Assembly (NCBI RefSeq): GCF_001186125.1
Contig: NW_014040556.1
Span: 170,772-220,717, forward strand
Length of the DNA: 49,946 nt
Origin: Sphaeroforma arctica JP610
Taxonomy: Eukaryota > Opisthokonta > Ichthyosporea > Ichthyophonida
Direction of reading: 5' to 3'
The position numbers and the translations under genes are program-made. Position 1 is the first letter of the stretch, and every line of letters starts with the position of its first letter. Below are positions 14,727 to 26,242 of this stretch, one piece after another. The notes beneath the pieces were generated by a model. That model searched no databases. It worked only from the letters and a program-made list of their open reading frames with translations, and was not told the DNA's origin.

Positions 14727-15552
14727 CATAAAAAATGAAATACATACACTTTTTCATACTATAGCGTTACATATGAAGTTCGTTTATTCAGGTAAGTACA
14801 TATTTATACATATACATATGCAAGCACAACTAATTTCAACATTTGGCGTCGATAGCAACATACAAAGATTACGAATTGCGTAGAAATATGAACAAATTGA
14901 CGTCAGCAGTTAAATACGCGTACGAGAGACGATATTTGTTTTCATAAACCAAAAAGTGTATAAACCGAGTTCGTCATGTATGCTAGCTATACTAAAACGC
15001 AGCGACTCATAAGTCTTTCAAGATGCAAACACGCAAGCACCGAGATACCAGAATATGATTCTGAACACAGCAATGACCATTACATAATTACAAACTTACA
15101 TCCGCCGGTTTCATGAACTTTCCCAGTAGATGTATTGTATCCCCGCTTAGAGGCCCAGTCATAGCACCCAGCACTCGGTACATCTCTCCCAAACAAGCGA
15201 AAGCCGCTATCCGAGTGGACGAATCGTCCCTCATCTTGATTAGATCATTGACCGTATTCACAGTAGGGAACAGTCGATCGCTGTTTCCATGCCGGAATAG
15301 CGTTGCGAGTGTCTTTCCGGCCTCTATCATTACCGGGGTGCCCAACGGCTGTGGTAAAAGCGTCAGAATCTGTGTTTCCAGCTTTTTCTGCTCGTTCTTG
15401 AACACCGCCTTCTTCACGTTAGGTATCACTTGCTGGAGCGCAAGTAACTCGCCATATAACCGAATGCTCTGCTCTGCATCGAATTCTCCGCTGGACCTGT
15501 CATCAAGCACGAGCGTACGTGCCACAGGCACCGCTGACGACGAGGGTGGCAT
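2999..15552 (-). CDS. HEATR5: HEAT repeat-containing protein 5
   Basis: Large HEAT-repeat solenoid of the HEATR5/Laa1 family, which acts with AP-1 clathrin adaptors in endosome-Golgi traffic. I placed 24 exons: 15552-15100, 14420-14223, 13527-13359, 13058-12751, 12587-12354, 11869-11563, 11441-11255, 11018-10688, 10441-10235, 10074-9942, 9730-9559, 9319-9237, 9099-8912, 8717-8635, 8482-7333, 6887-6700, 6229-6098, 5871-5660, 5566-5376, 5229-4993, 4858-4268, 4062-3927, 3667-3590, 3297-2999. They sum to 6267 nt, giving 2088 residues against about 2070 in human HEATR5B, and every phase fits. Family landmarks include AWCLRC, ALRPAF, LHAWAEV and the C-terminal APTIKLK. The start is ATG 15552; a GTG nine bases upstream is not needed. 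The acceptor of exon 15 (8482, or slightly downstream) is the least certain border. Confidence 0.9.
13059..13185. repeat. 62-bp tandem duplication in a HEATR5 intron
   Basis: Two near-identical copies with period 62 (starting at 13067 and 13129, both opening GTGCCAGAGAGA) lie directly upstream, in transcript sense, of the exon 4 acceptor. Each copy carries the same TTAGCTATACGAATAG core. The duplication touches the splice region but leaves one CAG acceptor at 13061-13059. Confidence 0.8.
14617..14730. repeat. TA/TG microsatellite in HEATR5 intron 1
   Basis: (TA)n, then (TG)n at about 14651-14672, then (TA)n again. It lies in the 679-nt intron between exons 1 and 2 of HEATR5. Confidence 0.95.
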
Positions 15553-16583
15553 CGTAAACACAGACGCTATCTATCTGCGACGATGAACGCTATATATTTC
15601 ATAATTATATATACAAACAAGGAGTTTTTTTTTGCGCGTCTAAGCATCGGCTTTTTCTCCAGCCAAAAGGCCGAGGGGATTTACCATTAAAAAAAAGAAA
15701 TTAAATACTTAATAGGCATAAATGCAAAAAAAAAATTAACATACCGTATTTGCCTCGAACAAACAGTGAGACAACAAAATAGGTGAATAAATTTCATTGG
15801 ATTAATGTTTTACTGACAAAACTAACCAATGATGACCGGATAAGCAGTAGCAAAAACTTGGTTTTCTGCACTATGATTAAGAGTCGATTGACTATTCCGG
15901 CTCAAGTAGCACCAGAGAGAGGAGTTAAGTCAGTCCATCTCCACTAGAGTGAGCGGTCAACCGGACAACAGCTCGTTAACTTAACTCTTTAATATATCAG
16001 CAAAATAGACCAATTGTCTTTTCTGTTTATTCTTTTTTAAATATTAACGACATATATACTTGTTTACTGAAAGTAAATTGTCAAATTGTTTTGCATAAAA
16101 GAAGTACTACATATTTTTTTTTAGCTTTAAAAAGTATGAATATACTGATAAATAGATGAAGATAATAGAGAGACAGGGATTATGCCTAATTTCAAATGTC
16201 ATGGATCTAGAGATTACTTTTAACACTAAAAGTTAAATGCACAATTCTATGGTTCTAACAGTAAAGAGACAAAAATAACAATAATTTTCTTTATAAAATA
16301 TTGTCGAAAGAAAAGTTGAAACCAACTTTTGTTGAAGTTGGAACCAACTTTTGTTGTCAACATTTGTTGTACTCTCTGGATTGAGATTTGAGAGGAGGAA
16401 AAACATAAAAGAGTTGCGTTATATCACATATATTTATATATAGAGAATGAATACTATATAATAGATACAATAAACTGAATATGGGATTTCGACAAAGTAC
16501 AATACACTTATGTATATCGGTATGAACGTATGAGGTATTTAATATAGCTATCAATCGTATGCGTCCAAACGACAAATAATAAC
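15553..16583. promoter_or_regulatory. Divergent promoter region, HEATR5 / MAPK phosphatase
   Basis: About 1 kb of AT-rich DNA between two divergent gene starts. It must hold both promoters, but I see no clear-cut box apart from AT-rich TATATA stretches near 15590 and 16435. At 16322-16370 the short unit CCAACTTTTGTTG is repeated directly with an inverted relative, giving weak hairpin potential. No gene seen. Confidence 0.5.
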
Positions 16584-19500
16584 ATGGAGGAAGATGATCT
16601 GCGCTTAGCGCGTGATTTCTCCCCCTTGACTACCACATTCGACTCCGCACTACAATTAAAGGATACTCAAGAACAGACCACTAACGACTCTAGGGGAAAA
16701 TATGATCGCTCGAACGTGGGGCCACGGAATTCAGAAACTACAAGTACAAGGAGTGGCTTCACAAGTAACAGATGTGGAGGTCGCACTAAAGCTTGCAGTT
16801 CGGATACCATTCTGGAACATGTAACCACCGGCGACAGCCAAGTATATAGCAGTGATCTGCCCCTGTTCAGTGAGAACATTCCAGCAGCAGACGCTGTTGA
16901 GAAGCGCCCAGCACGTCACTTATCAATTGAGACTCTGTCTTCTACATTGAGCGGCGGCTCTTTAGATCCGCCTGAGGGGGCTGCCGATTTCAAGTATGTT
17001 GGTTACTTTCATTTCCCTGTTTATTGTTCAATGCGAGGTACTTGGAGGTGGCCGTATCCCTTCTCCATCAAACTGTGCGCAGCCAACTTTTGCCACTCAT
17101 TTATATAGTATTTTGTTTTGTACCAATTACGTGCTCACCAAACCTGAGGATGAAGACGAGCCCGGGAATATATATCCTCGTTCTAATGCTCACTTGCAGC
17201 AGAGTCGGGATGATTGGTATATATTTTTGTCAATTTGTACTCGACCCATGTTTGCCACTTCCAATCCGTTTATGAAATTATGTTCCCAACTAAAATAAAA
17301 GCGCAAAAGTTCTTAGCTATCCAACTATACGTAATATCATGTTTTAGACCGTTGTTTTAGAACAGGAACAAACATGGCCTGTGCCTTGCATCACTGACTC
17401 TGGCGCTGTCGTTCAGAGGATATGCATTGCAGTCCTTGTCAACTTTATCAGTCCTTGTCAACTTTGCCATATAGATCACGGCAAAAATATACTTCTCTGC
17501 TGTCTACTATAGCTAGCATACATTCCCCTCATTGTCGTGTAAAAAAAAGTGCTTTTGTCCTTCGTGTGCGCGACTTATTAGAGACCAACTGCTTTTACGT
17601 CAATTCTCTGTGGCGCTAAAGAGATTTCAATTATCACACAGCATCTCACCGCAGCTCCGAAAGTACGCTATCGGTAGCGAAGACCTCGCCAACCTCTTAC
17701 GAACAGCACGATCGGAAGAAACAGCTGTGCTGGACTGTCGGTCGTTCGTGGCTTACAATTCCGGCCACATCAGGAATGCTGTAAATATGAATTGCCCTAC
17801 GCTGGTTTTGAAACGGCTGCAGGCGAGAATTCGAAAAGAAGAAGCGGAGAAATACGGGAATGATCACAATATAGCTAGTGTGGGACCAAAATGCCTCGCA
17901 GATAAGGCCTTCGTCGTTGACAAGTTGTTATCTTCGCCTCAGGTCAGTTTAATCCTGATTACTGCGTAGAATGAATATCTCGTCGGTGTTTGGCATGTGC
18001 CCTAACCTACTCGAAGACTCACGCATGTTCGGTCACTGATTCAATCACTGCAGGAGAACCACGTCGAACTCAAAGAAAGGTGTAAATTAGGGCTTATACG
18101 GAATATGATCCTGTGCGGCGATGAAGCACTTTCGAAGGTCGCCGCAGGCGAGGCATCTTGTTTGTTGGAGCGCCTCCTCGATATTTTAAAGAATCAGCAA
18201 ACTGTATTATATTATTTGAAAGGTATAGTAATAATTGTGCTAGAAGTAATTTATACTGATCAAAGCGGGATAGTCGGTATCTCGGATATTTATTGAATGA
18301 TGCTTTTTTCTCCTAAATCACCCCCTTCCACAGAACCATACATTCAATTTGCCAAGCGGTACGCAGACTTGGTTGTAACGATCCAATCAGTGGACAAAGA
18401 GAAGGTTCATAAAACGCCGCCACCTTCCGCCTTACTAGCCAGTAAAAATGTATGTATATTTGGGTGCTTCGATCGAGTTGCTCCAAATCGTGCTACTTTT
18501 TTTAATCTTACGATTTATCTTTTGCTTACCGTACGACAACTTTCTCTTAGATGGAAATGGAACCGACAAGAGTTCTTTCTTATCTCTATCTTGGAAACAA
18601 GCGGAATTCTGCAGACATGGAGTCACTCAAAGGTTAGTGCTTGGAGATTTTGACTGTGAAATCTCGTAGACTACTGTGACAAAGCTAAGCACCAAGCACT
18701 ATAGCTAGCGAGGATTAGGATATCACATACCGTTAGTTCGCATACATGCGGTGGTTTCTTTTCTCGTGGGCACATGCAAAGACTTGTGAGACTTGCCAGT
18801 CGAAATAGACGACTTTTACCCATTGTGCTTTTGCCTATGAACTTCTCACTTGTCGCGATACTTAACCGCTTCGTATTTCTACTCCCTGAAAATCTTAACG
18901 GCTACTGGCTTGCATTTCTTCTCCTGATTCAGCTTTGGGCATCACACATATACTGAACGTTGCCAAAGAGTGTATACCGCAGAGTGACAATAATCAAGAC
19001 ATGCGATATAAGGTAAAGTCATTTGGCATGCTTCGCTTTATAGAAACATACTCGACATTGGTGTCTTCCGTTGATAATTCTTCCACGAGCTTTCTATTTC
19101 GCCGAATCTAAGTCGAGATACACTTGTTATTCACGTGAAATCCACTCCGTATGCTCCAACTGTTGTGTTTTCCTGCCCAACAGAACATCCCACTGCTCGA
19201 TTCGACTGAAGAGGATATCTTATCCGTGCTGGAGGAATCGATTCTGTTCATCGGTATGTTACTGAAATGAGCAAGATGTGTATATCTATGAGGGCGGAAT
19301 CTGTACTAGCGCATACATTCTAATTGATCTATGTGGCTCGCTGCACCTGCCATTTGCTATCCTTGTATTACGTGCTGGATGTGATTGTCGCACACGATTT
19401 ACCAATATAAACTCAATGCGGATTGCAGACACTGCGAAGGATTCGAATGGGAAAATTCTGGTGCACTGCGTTGGAGGCATCTCTCGATCCGTGGCGGTCA

Positions 19501-19712
19501 TCCTGGCCTATCTTGTACGGACAAACGAAGTGACTCTGGATTCAGCATATGCTTTCATGAAGGAAAGGAAATCGAATATATCACCGAATATTAGCTTTAT
19601 GGGACAACTTTTAGAGTTTTCGAAAAATGAAGAACAGAAGCGGGAGTCGAAGAAAAGTATCAAATCGAGAGCTCGACAAAATACATTGTCACGGACCAAA
19701 ACTGTAGGTTAG
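16584..19712 (+). CDS. Dual-specificity MAP kinase phosphatase with rhodanese domain
   Basis: Eight exons: 16584-16993, 17642-17942, 18054-18222, 18334-18449, 18551-18632, 18933-19012, 19184-19253, 19429-19712. They sum to 1512 nt, giving 503 residues. After a Ser/Thr-rich N-terminus comes the rhodanese/CH2 docking domain of MAP kinase phosphatases (VLDCRSF, SGHIRNAVN). The catalytic domain follows, starting near RVLSYLYLGN. Its P-loop is HCVGGISRS, a complete HCxxGxSRS/CX5R motif with the nucleophilic Cys, and the general-acid Asp is in PLLDSTEEDI. SPNISFMGQLLEF is the family's closing motif. It should dephosphorylate Thr and Tyr of a MAP kinase activation loop. The junction of exons 1 and 2 spans 648 nt and could hide a further small exon; the other joins are secure. 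Confidence 0.85.
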
Positions 19713-20146
19713 CACCGAACTCATTGGATGAGAATAAGTGATTAACTTGGAAAGGTCGAGTACATGAAATAATAATAATGTCCATCGCTTAAATTACAAA
19801 AGTCTGCAAACAAGGAGTTGCAACTCTAGATTTATTCGTGATAGCTTTCTAACTTTTCCGATACTTGACATAGTAACCTTACTTAACGGTGCCTCGCTTC
19901 CTATTAGAATCGTACCATGCGCTGTATTCGCTGTAGGAGAACCTGCTTCATGCGAGAGCTGTGTTCTATAAATAATACACTCCATCCGTGAGTCTCCTGA
20001 GTCAGATGTGTCATATTCGACTAGTGTGCTTTGGACATATTCTCATTATATGACTAGATCAGGCGATATCCTAGTGAGTGTTGCACTTGTTGCGACCTGT
20101 GATTTTAAGAAATCTCTACAACGATGAAGCACTTTCAAACGAGCAC
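19713..20146. other. Convergent spacer between phosphatase and MYC
   Basis: The phosphatase stop on + faces the MYC 3' side on the minus strand. AATAATAATG near 19772 may serve as a poor poly(A) signal. No reading frame worth calling. Confidence 0.5.
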
Positions 20147-20412
20147 TCAAACACACAGGAATCTATCAACCCTCCGCCTATACAGCTCTGCCGGTGGTTG
20201 TCGCAGCTGCAGCAATGCAGACGTCAGCATGCGAGCGAACTAAACACACGTTGTAAGCTGTTATTATGCTGAATCTATCCAATCCTGCTGTGCCGTGTGA
20301 ACTCACCTCAAGCACGTGAGACTGCACTTCTCCTATCACATTCGCTACAATTAGTGATACATCGGATACTACTCGAGTCATTTCCAAGCTGCACGTAAAC
20401 AAATCGATTTGA
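20147..20412 (-). other. Possible alternative 3' exons of MYC
   Basis: Two short stretches read like spliced coding sequence. 20412-20307 is open, amphipathic, and ends GAG|GTGAGT, a strong donor. 20206-20147 follows a CTGCAG acceptor in the same phase and ends in TGA. They could join the bHLH-zipper exon through an 86-nt intron with donor GTATTC at about 20498, bypassing the contiguous stop at 20420. If real, they would extend the coiled coil beyond the zipper. Only the splice signals and phases support this; I see no homology. Confidence 0.35.
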
Positions 20413-20419
20413 CTCAATT

Positions 20420-22415
20420 TCAGATCGGTAATTGGTGTTGAAGATTTTGCGCCACCGGATGCGCGAGCCCTATGTATGAGTTAGGCAAGGAAGAATACCG
20501 TACAACACTTTGCAGTGCGATTAATGTTTCCAATCGGGTGAGCATGGCTTGCCTCTCCATCGTCAATCTCTCTTTCGATTCGCATAGCTCTTTGTTCCTC
20601 GCAGTCAATGCGCGGATATAATTAGCGGCTCCGTTCAAGATCAAGACTTTGGGGGACTTATCGTTCGTCACTAGATCCGGGACCGCTTCTCGTAGAGTAT
20701 CAAAAGATTGACGAAGGTCCTCGCGCCTTTTTCTCTCCAAAACGTTGTGCACGTGACGTTTGGCTTCCGCTTCGTTTAAGTTGGACGGAACAGAAATGTC
20801 CGAAATATCAACTTCGCCTGTGCTAGAAGTGCTCGTCACACGCACTTTGTGAACTACCACGCCGCCAATTTCTTCGGTTAGGGACGTGCTGGTCGTAGTT
20901 GTGCTTCCAGTTCCTTTAAAGGCAGTGCGCAAGGCATTGGGCAATACGGCAGCCGAGCCAGCAGTCGTGGGTGTACTTTTTCCAGCAGCTGAAGATACTT
21001 TTGAAGTTTTCCTCACAAGTTTGGGCGCTGATAATTCTGTTGGTGCCACACACGATGGTAGACATGAACCTTCCAGTGAACCTGTACTGAGTGGTTCTGT
21101 TTTCACTCGTTTTGCAGGTGTCGGTGATGAGGTACCTGACGGTGGTGGTGTATTATCGTTGCTACGCACCCGTTTCGTGACGGTTGCAGGTTTATTGAAA
21201 TCGGTTGAGGGCTTGCCGTCTTCGAGCGCACGCTCGGAAAACAAACTCGAGCCATGCGCCACGAGATCAACACCACCATGACCATTACCGAGCTCCTCAA
21301 AATGAGATGACTTCATATCAGGCAACGCCGTTCCGCATTCGGTTAGATCAAATAATTTAAAAGGCGCGATACCTTCCTCGTACAACAATACGCTATTCCG
21401 CGTCGCCGAGCGGCTTAGCAGGGGTGACGCGGGTGTTGAAGGCGCGGGTGTCGGTAAAATGGCCGACGGATTGAACAGCTGCGCTGTTTCGCATCCAGTG
21501 ATTGCCATCTAGTATAATATTAAAATATAATATCCGATCAGACTCAAAAATAACTCGACTAGAATATGCGTGCTAGCAACTCGTATAGACTGGAAAATAG
21601 AAATTTATGCATTGCTAAAACTCGCATAAACTTTTAAAAATATAACTTTAAAATATGCAAGCTATACTCGCATAAACTTGTACATATTCTGCATCTTAAT
21701 AAAATATATATATATATATATTGAACTGTGTATACGTTTACATAAAGAAATATACCATCATATCTGATACACGCCTAGAAATCGTAGCCAAATATGTTTT
21801 ACAACATACCTTCATCGATTCCGTTGCAGTATCAGCAGACAATAGATCGTGGTAACCAGATGCGGACAAACTCAACATATCCTGGTGTGAAGGCGGCGTA
21901 GGAATATCGAAGCGAACCTCGCACTCATCGAAAGATGAATGTAGAAGCTCTGTGAAGTCCGAGTCCAGACTCAGCCACGGTTGGTGTGTGTGATGTAGAG
22001 GCTGCTGAGAACCCATATCGATTTCCATGGCTGAAGACTGATAGATAAAAATTTCTGAAGTGGGCGATCCCATCATCGAGTCTACGGAAGATGACGATGT
22101 TGATAGTATCTTGGAGAAAGCCATTGTGTTTGCGCTATCCGTACTGCTGATGCTACCATTCCTATCGCTGGTGACATCGACACCAAATACACTCCTTGGT
22201 GATGAACTCTCTTCTCCACTACCTATATCTGGTTGGCTGAGATCAAGATCTTCTAATTCTGTTCGGCACCTAGAATCTATAGTCGAGGCCAATACTGTAG
22301 AGCTTCTTGGCGAACCCATATCATCTTTTACGACTAGGTCGGAAATCGCGCTACTATCCATGAACGACATGAGATGCTGCTGCGACAGGCAGGAAAACGA
22401 AGATGAGTTCAGCAT
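20420..22415 (-). CDS. MYC: MYC-type bHLH leucine-zipper transcription factor
   Basis: Two exons, 22415-21810 and 21508-20420, joined in phase 0, give 564 residues. Near residues 169-179 is RFDIPTPPSHQD, resembling Myc box I (LPTPPLSP). Near 333-340 is PAKRVKTE, almost the c-Myc nuclear signal PAAKRVKLD. Residues 452-535 form the bHLH zipper: the basic region HNVLERKRRED has the His, Glu and Arg that read CACGTG, then NDKSPKVLILNGAANYI as in Myc, then a heptad zipper. The protein should bind E-boxes with a MAX partner and drive growth genes. The start is the first ATG in the long upstream exon; a 5' non-coding exon is possible. The 3' end may be spliced differently (see 20147-20412). Confidence 0.85.
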
Positions 22416-24885
22416 CTTTGATGTGTTGATATTGTACACTTGACCTGGCCTTACAGATGACACAGTAAAGGAAGTAAGCACTAGCAAATAGGGCTATATG
22501 CTACCTTCTTTCTACTTCTGCTAAGCAATCCAACCTTGTAGTGTCGCTCGCAACCGAATTGCATAAACCGAATGGTATTTTATTTTCCTTTGTTATTTTA
22601 TTGTCCCATGTGTCGTTCGCTTGAGCAAAAAAATGCATAAAACACGACAATATGGTCCGCCTTTATTATTCCAGAACCCTCTGGTATTTGAAATACCGAA
22701 CATCATGATTCATGCGTATGTTTTACAGTACCGGTACTTTATACTTTTTTTCGTATTCTTAGGAGGGGGGTTCAAAACTTCAAAACTTCAAATACTCGCG
22801 GAGATTTTATTTACCAGTGCCCTTAATATAGGTTGTTTGCACCGTTGCATAAGTCTCATTTTATTGGTAACATAAATTTATATAACATATTCTATTGGGC
22901 GTTTTGTGCTCATTTGATGATATAGAATTATAGATCAATAAAATAGTTAATAATGTAGAAGTTAGATATAGATATGAGCCTGGATATTCCATGATGTCTA
23001 CGATATTGGGACTTGAATGTGTTACTATTTTTATTTGTTTATATATTTTTTTAAATGAAATACGTTCAAAACTGAATCGCTCATAAAAGTTCAAAAATCG
23101 TGACTTCGTATTTTTTTATTTTAGGCTGCTTTTGCCAACTTTATTCAAATTTTCAAAACAAATTGTACGATGGAGTAAAACACCTTACTCCGGTAACTAA
23201 ATGCTGAATTGCATATCCTCGTGCTGAAAATTTGTTGAGATTTTGAAATTTTAGAAATTGTCAACACAATTCTCATTCCAAAATTTCTTCAATTTGTCAC
23301 GTTTACCAACTCCAAATTTTGATATGTGACCTCTTGGAAATTGTCCTCAAAATTCGATTTTCCACAATATCCACAATAAAATGAAAACGAAGCTCAGACA
23401 ACGTTTTCACTTCGGGCGAAGAAATTGTCCGTCTCTTTCACGAGAGTTACTGGCTTTTCGGGCGCGCAGTCCAGAAACACAAACGATATCATTAAAAAAA
23501 AACAATGAGAACAAATGTGTGTACTTCTATCTATGGTGTATACGTTCTATTTGTGCAAACATACACTTCATGTGTCAGTATGAGGGTTGCAAAGGAACCT
23601 GTGGGGAGTGTCTTACATTGATACAAAAGAAACGACTCACACAATTACTGACTATCAGCAACATGATGAGTTTCTAGGGACTATTAACGTTACCTAGTTG
23701 ATCCTCCGATCAGCCAACCAGATTTGCCAGTCTGATGAAGGCTAAGTCGGTAATTCTTGATAGTGGCAAGTTATTGGTTAAGACAATAACTAAGGACATC
23801 AAGAGTAATTATTATTTTTTCTAAAGATAGGATTTTATGAGTCTCTCGGATTCGCCCCAGTGAAACATACCATAGTTTCTAATAGAGCGACAACGAAACA
23901 CTAAATAAAATCCCTTCGGCGGAAACAATACTGAGATTATATATAGGCAATGTCTCAGCCTCACAATCCCTCAGAGTATTACTGTTTTCACGAGACATAC
24001 CTAACTTTACTAAATGTCTTATTTCGTTTATTTACTTTGATATTTTCACGATCCTTAGAATTTACCTACGCGTTTATTTATTTTAAGGCGTTAATATCGC
24101 ATTGAGAGACCGAATCTTACATTGGGAGGCTGTAATATGCGTACGCGACCTCAAACGATGCATAGTAGAAAGGAATAACTTTTACAGCCCTTGTATTTTA
24201 GAAATACGGCCTCCGGTCAGTCTAAAATATCAAGATCAAATGAGATAACACATTGGTTTTTATTTGTATGTATTTAATATATTTTAATATAAGTTCTTTT
24301 TCCAATAATTCCAAAGTGTTCTAAATTTACTTTGAAGGCTCCAATAGCCTGAGTATTTGGTATGACTCATTTACTTGGACCTATTTGAGAACACGGCGCA
24401 GACCTGATCCGTACCACAGAGGTGGGTACTCTACTTAGTAGGTCAGCAAGCGAATATATGGAACATTCGATAGTAACAGTGTTTTATCAACACCGGCCCG
24501 AATTGACTCAGCATATATCTTCCATTGTCGACTCACTTGGCCCAAGCTTCAAACGGGAATTTACTCTGACCACTTCTTCCCATCAATCTTTCCTGAACCA
24601 CTACAGCGACTATGAGAGCCATACCATATGTTCATGCATTGTATCATACATACTCCAAATACACTGTTTTTTTTGCCATATTTACCATAAAAATTCACCA
24701 ATCCTCAAATCGCCTTCTTTTTTCACCAATTCCAAAAGTACCTTCTTTTTTCTCCGATTTTTTTTTTTAGGGTTTTAAGCCCTTAATCCCTAAGCCCCTA
24801 AGGTTATCGTTTTGGTGAAAAAAGAACTTGTATTAAATTATTAGAACTTTGTGAACATCGGAAAGGGAACTTGTACAAAATCATT
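22416..24885. other. AT-rich gene-free stretch at the host/virus transition
   Basis: About 2.5 kb with long A/T runs and no conserved frame. Frames at 23381-23677 and 24422-24778 show no domain and have homopolymer-rich ends. The start should hold the MYC promoter. At 24768-24802 degenerate CCCTAA-like units occur (CCCTTAATCCCTAAGCCCCTAAGG), close to the first viral gene. The exact insertion point is not visible: I found no target-site duplication. Confidence 0.6.
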
Positions 24886-25878
24886 TTATTGTCGCGTAAA
24901 GTCTCGAGGTACTAGCTGACGACGTGTCCTGATGTTTCGCGAAAACGGCACTCGTACAGTCGAAGACGGTATACGTCGTGTACTCACACGGTAGAACGGA
25001 GCCACATAGTACCGGCGATCTGAACCTCTTTGCTGTATTAAAACCAATTTCCACACCACACCCGCGCCCAGGCTGCGTCTGGGTAGCACCTCTACAAGCA
25101 CGTTTTCGCTGAGAACAGAGTTCATCATCATGGACCTCTCTTCGCCAGTCATGTCAGCAACCGAGAGACTGGTCCACTGTGCAGGTGGTGCATCATCATC
25201 ACTGTCAACGTCAATAATTGCTGGTCTAACTGCAGATGTCGTCATGGGGTCGTCATAGTCTTCGCTGTCCACGTCACTATCCACGTCACTATCCAGCATG
25301 CGATCCAGCTCTGTGGCTTCAACACGTCGCATGGTGTCCTTAGCCCTTTTCTCGGCATCTTGGCGCTCGACGACAAGATGATGGGCTGCATGCAGAGACA
25401 GTCTCACGTACTTTTCCGTATCCGGCAGATACACCACTACCACGTCATCATCACACACAGAGCGGATAGTGGCAGACGCCTTGCCGATAAGCACGTGCTC
25501 ACCTAAAAGAGATCCATGGGGCTTGGCCAGTGTACACTTGTACGTGGCACCGTGGAGCAGCGACTCGTAGTCGGCGGCCAGCGTGATGGTCGGCAGCTGG
25601 GTGATCTTGGCCTGGCACAGGTGGCCTTTGAGGGCAATAATGTTAAGGTCAAGCTTGCAATCCGTGCATGTCCGGCGGCAAGTTTCAAGCATCTCATACA
25701 TACCCCGATTCTTAGACATGATGTAGGTGGTGTTGCGGCACTGGCAACACGGGTTGCCTTTGGTCTTGGTCACACAGGCAGTACACAGCGTTGCGCTACA
25801 GCAGGACGCCTGCTTGACACCCAAAGTCACAGCGGTGCAGATGACACAGGTAAAATTCGATTCCAGGATGGCCTCCAT
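24886..25878 (-). CDS. RING-like zinc finger protein, paralog 1
   Basis: 330 residues from ATG 25878. The N-terminal cysteine pattern C11-x2-C14, C26/C27, C32-x2-C35, C44-x2-C47 resembles a RING finger but lacks the usual histidine. A second CxxC...HxC cluster (CTDCKLDL...KGHLC) follows, as in TRAF-type fingers. The middle has an acidic DSDVDSDVDSED stretch. A RING of this kind would be an E3 ubiquitin ligase, often used by DNA viruses to destroy host defences. It shares layout with the protein at 44543-45592. The frame is open 35 codons upstream, but that part is a CAA-repeat leader without ATG. Fold call moderate; ligase activity inferred. Confidence 0.6.
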   Translation of the reverse strand: MEAILESNFTCVICTAVTLGVKQASCCSATLCTACVTKTKGNPCCQCRNTTYIMSKNRGMYEMLETCRRTCTDCKLDLNIIALKGHLCQAKITQLPTITLAADYESLLHGATYKCTLAKPHGSLLGEHVLIGKASATIRSVCDDDVVVVYLPDTEKYVRLSLHAAHHLVVERQDAEKRAKDTMRRVEATELDRMLDSDVDSDVDSEDYDDPMTTSAVRPAIIDVDSDDDAPPAQWTSLSVADMTGEERSMMMNSVLSENVLVEVLPRRSLGAGVVWKLVLIQQRGSDRRYYVAPFYRVSTRRIPSSTVRVPFSRNIRTRRQLVPRDFTRQ

Positions 25879-25980
25879 GTTGCTTGTTGGTTGTTGTTGC
25901 TGGTTGTTGTTGTTGTTGTTGTTGTTGGCTGTTGGGGAGATTGTGAATGAGAGTGTACACTGTTTGTGCGTTTTATACCC
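25879..25980 (-). promoter_or_regulatory. TATA box and CAA-repeat leader of RING-like gene 1
   Basis: On the minus strand TATAAAA (25977-25971) lies about 93 nt before ATG 25878. The leader between them is rich in AAC/CAA triplets (25880-25926). The paralog at 45592 has the same arrangement, so this looks like a shared promoter type. Confidence 0.6.
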
Positions 25981-26132
25981 CAACTAGTCTCAGACTCCAC
26001 CCCCAAGATGGGGGTACCAATGGTCCAGCGCCGATCCATGGGGGTTCAAGCCAGCCTGCAGTGGTGCACGCGCCAACTCTTGTACACATTAATAAAAAAC
26101 TGGGAATCAAAAAGAATCGATAGATCGCGGTT

Positions 26133-26226
26133 CAGTCAGTGATCGGGGAGGTATCAGCGTCGTTTTCGGCTTTGCAGTCAGAGATCGGGGAGGTTTCAGC
26201 GTCGTTTTCGGTTTTGCAGTCAGTGA
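26133..26226 (+). repeat. 42-bp tandem repeat upstream of ART-like gene
   Basis: Two copies (26133-26174, 26175-26216) of a unit opening CAGTCAGWGATCGGGGAGG, plus the start of a third, differ at few bases. The array ends about 17 nt before ATG 26243, so it sits where a promoter or leader should be. Confidence 0.85.
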
Positions 26227-26242
26227 TCCCCGCCCCGGTCAC

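Noticed and set aside
24422-24778. 118-codon frame
   Set aside because: Starts with GTG, ends in homopolymers, no recognisable domain.
25879-25983. Asn/Gln-rich N-terminus of the RING-like protein
   Set aside because: No ATG; it is the CAA leader downstream of the TATA box.
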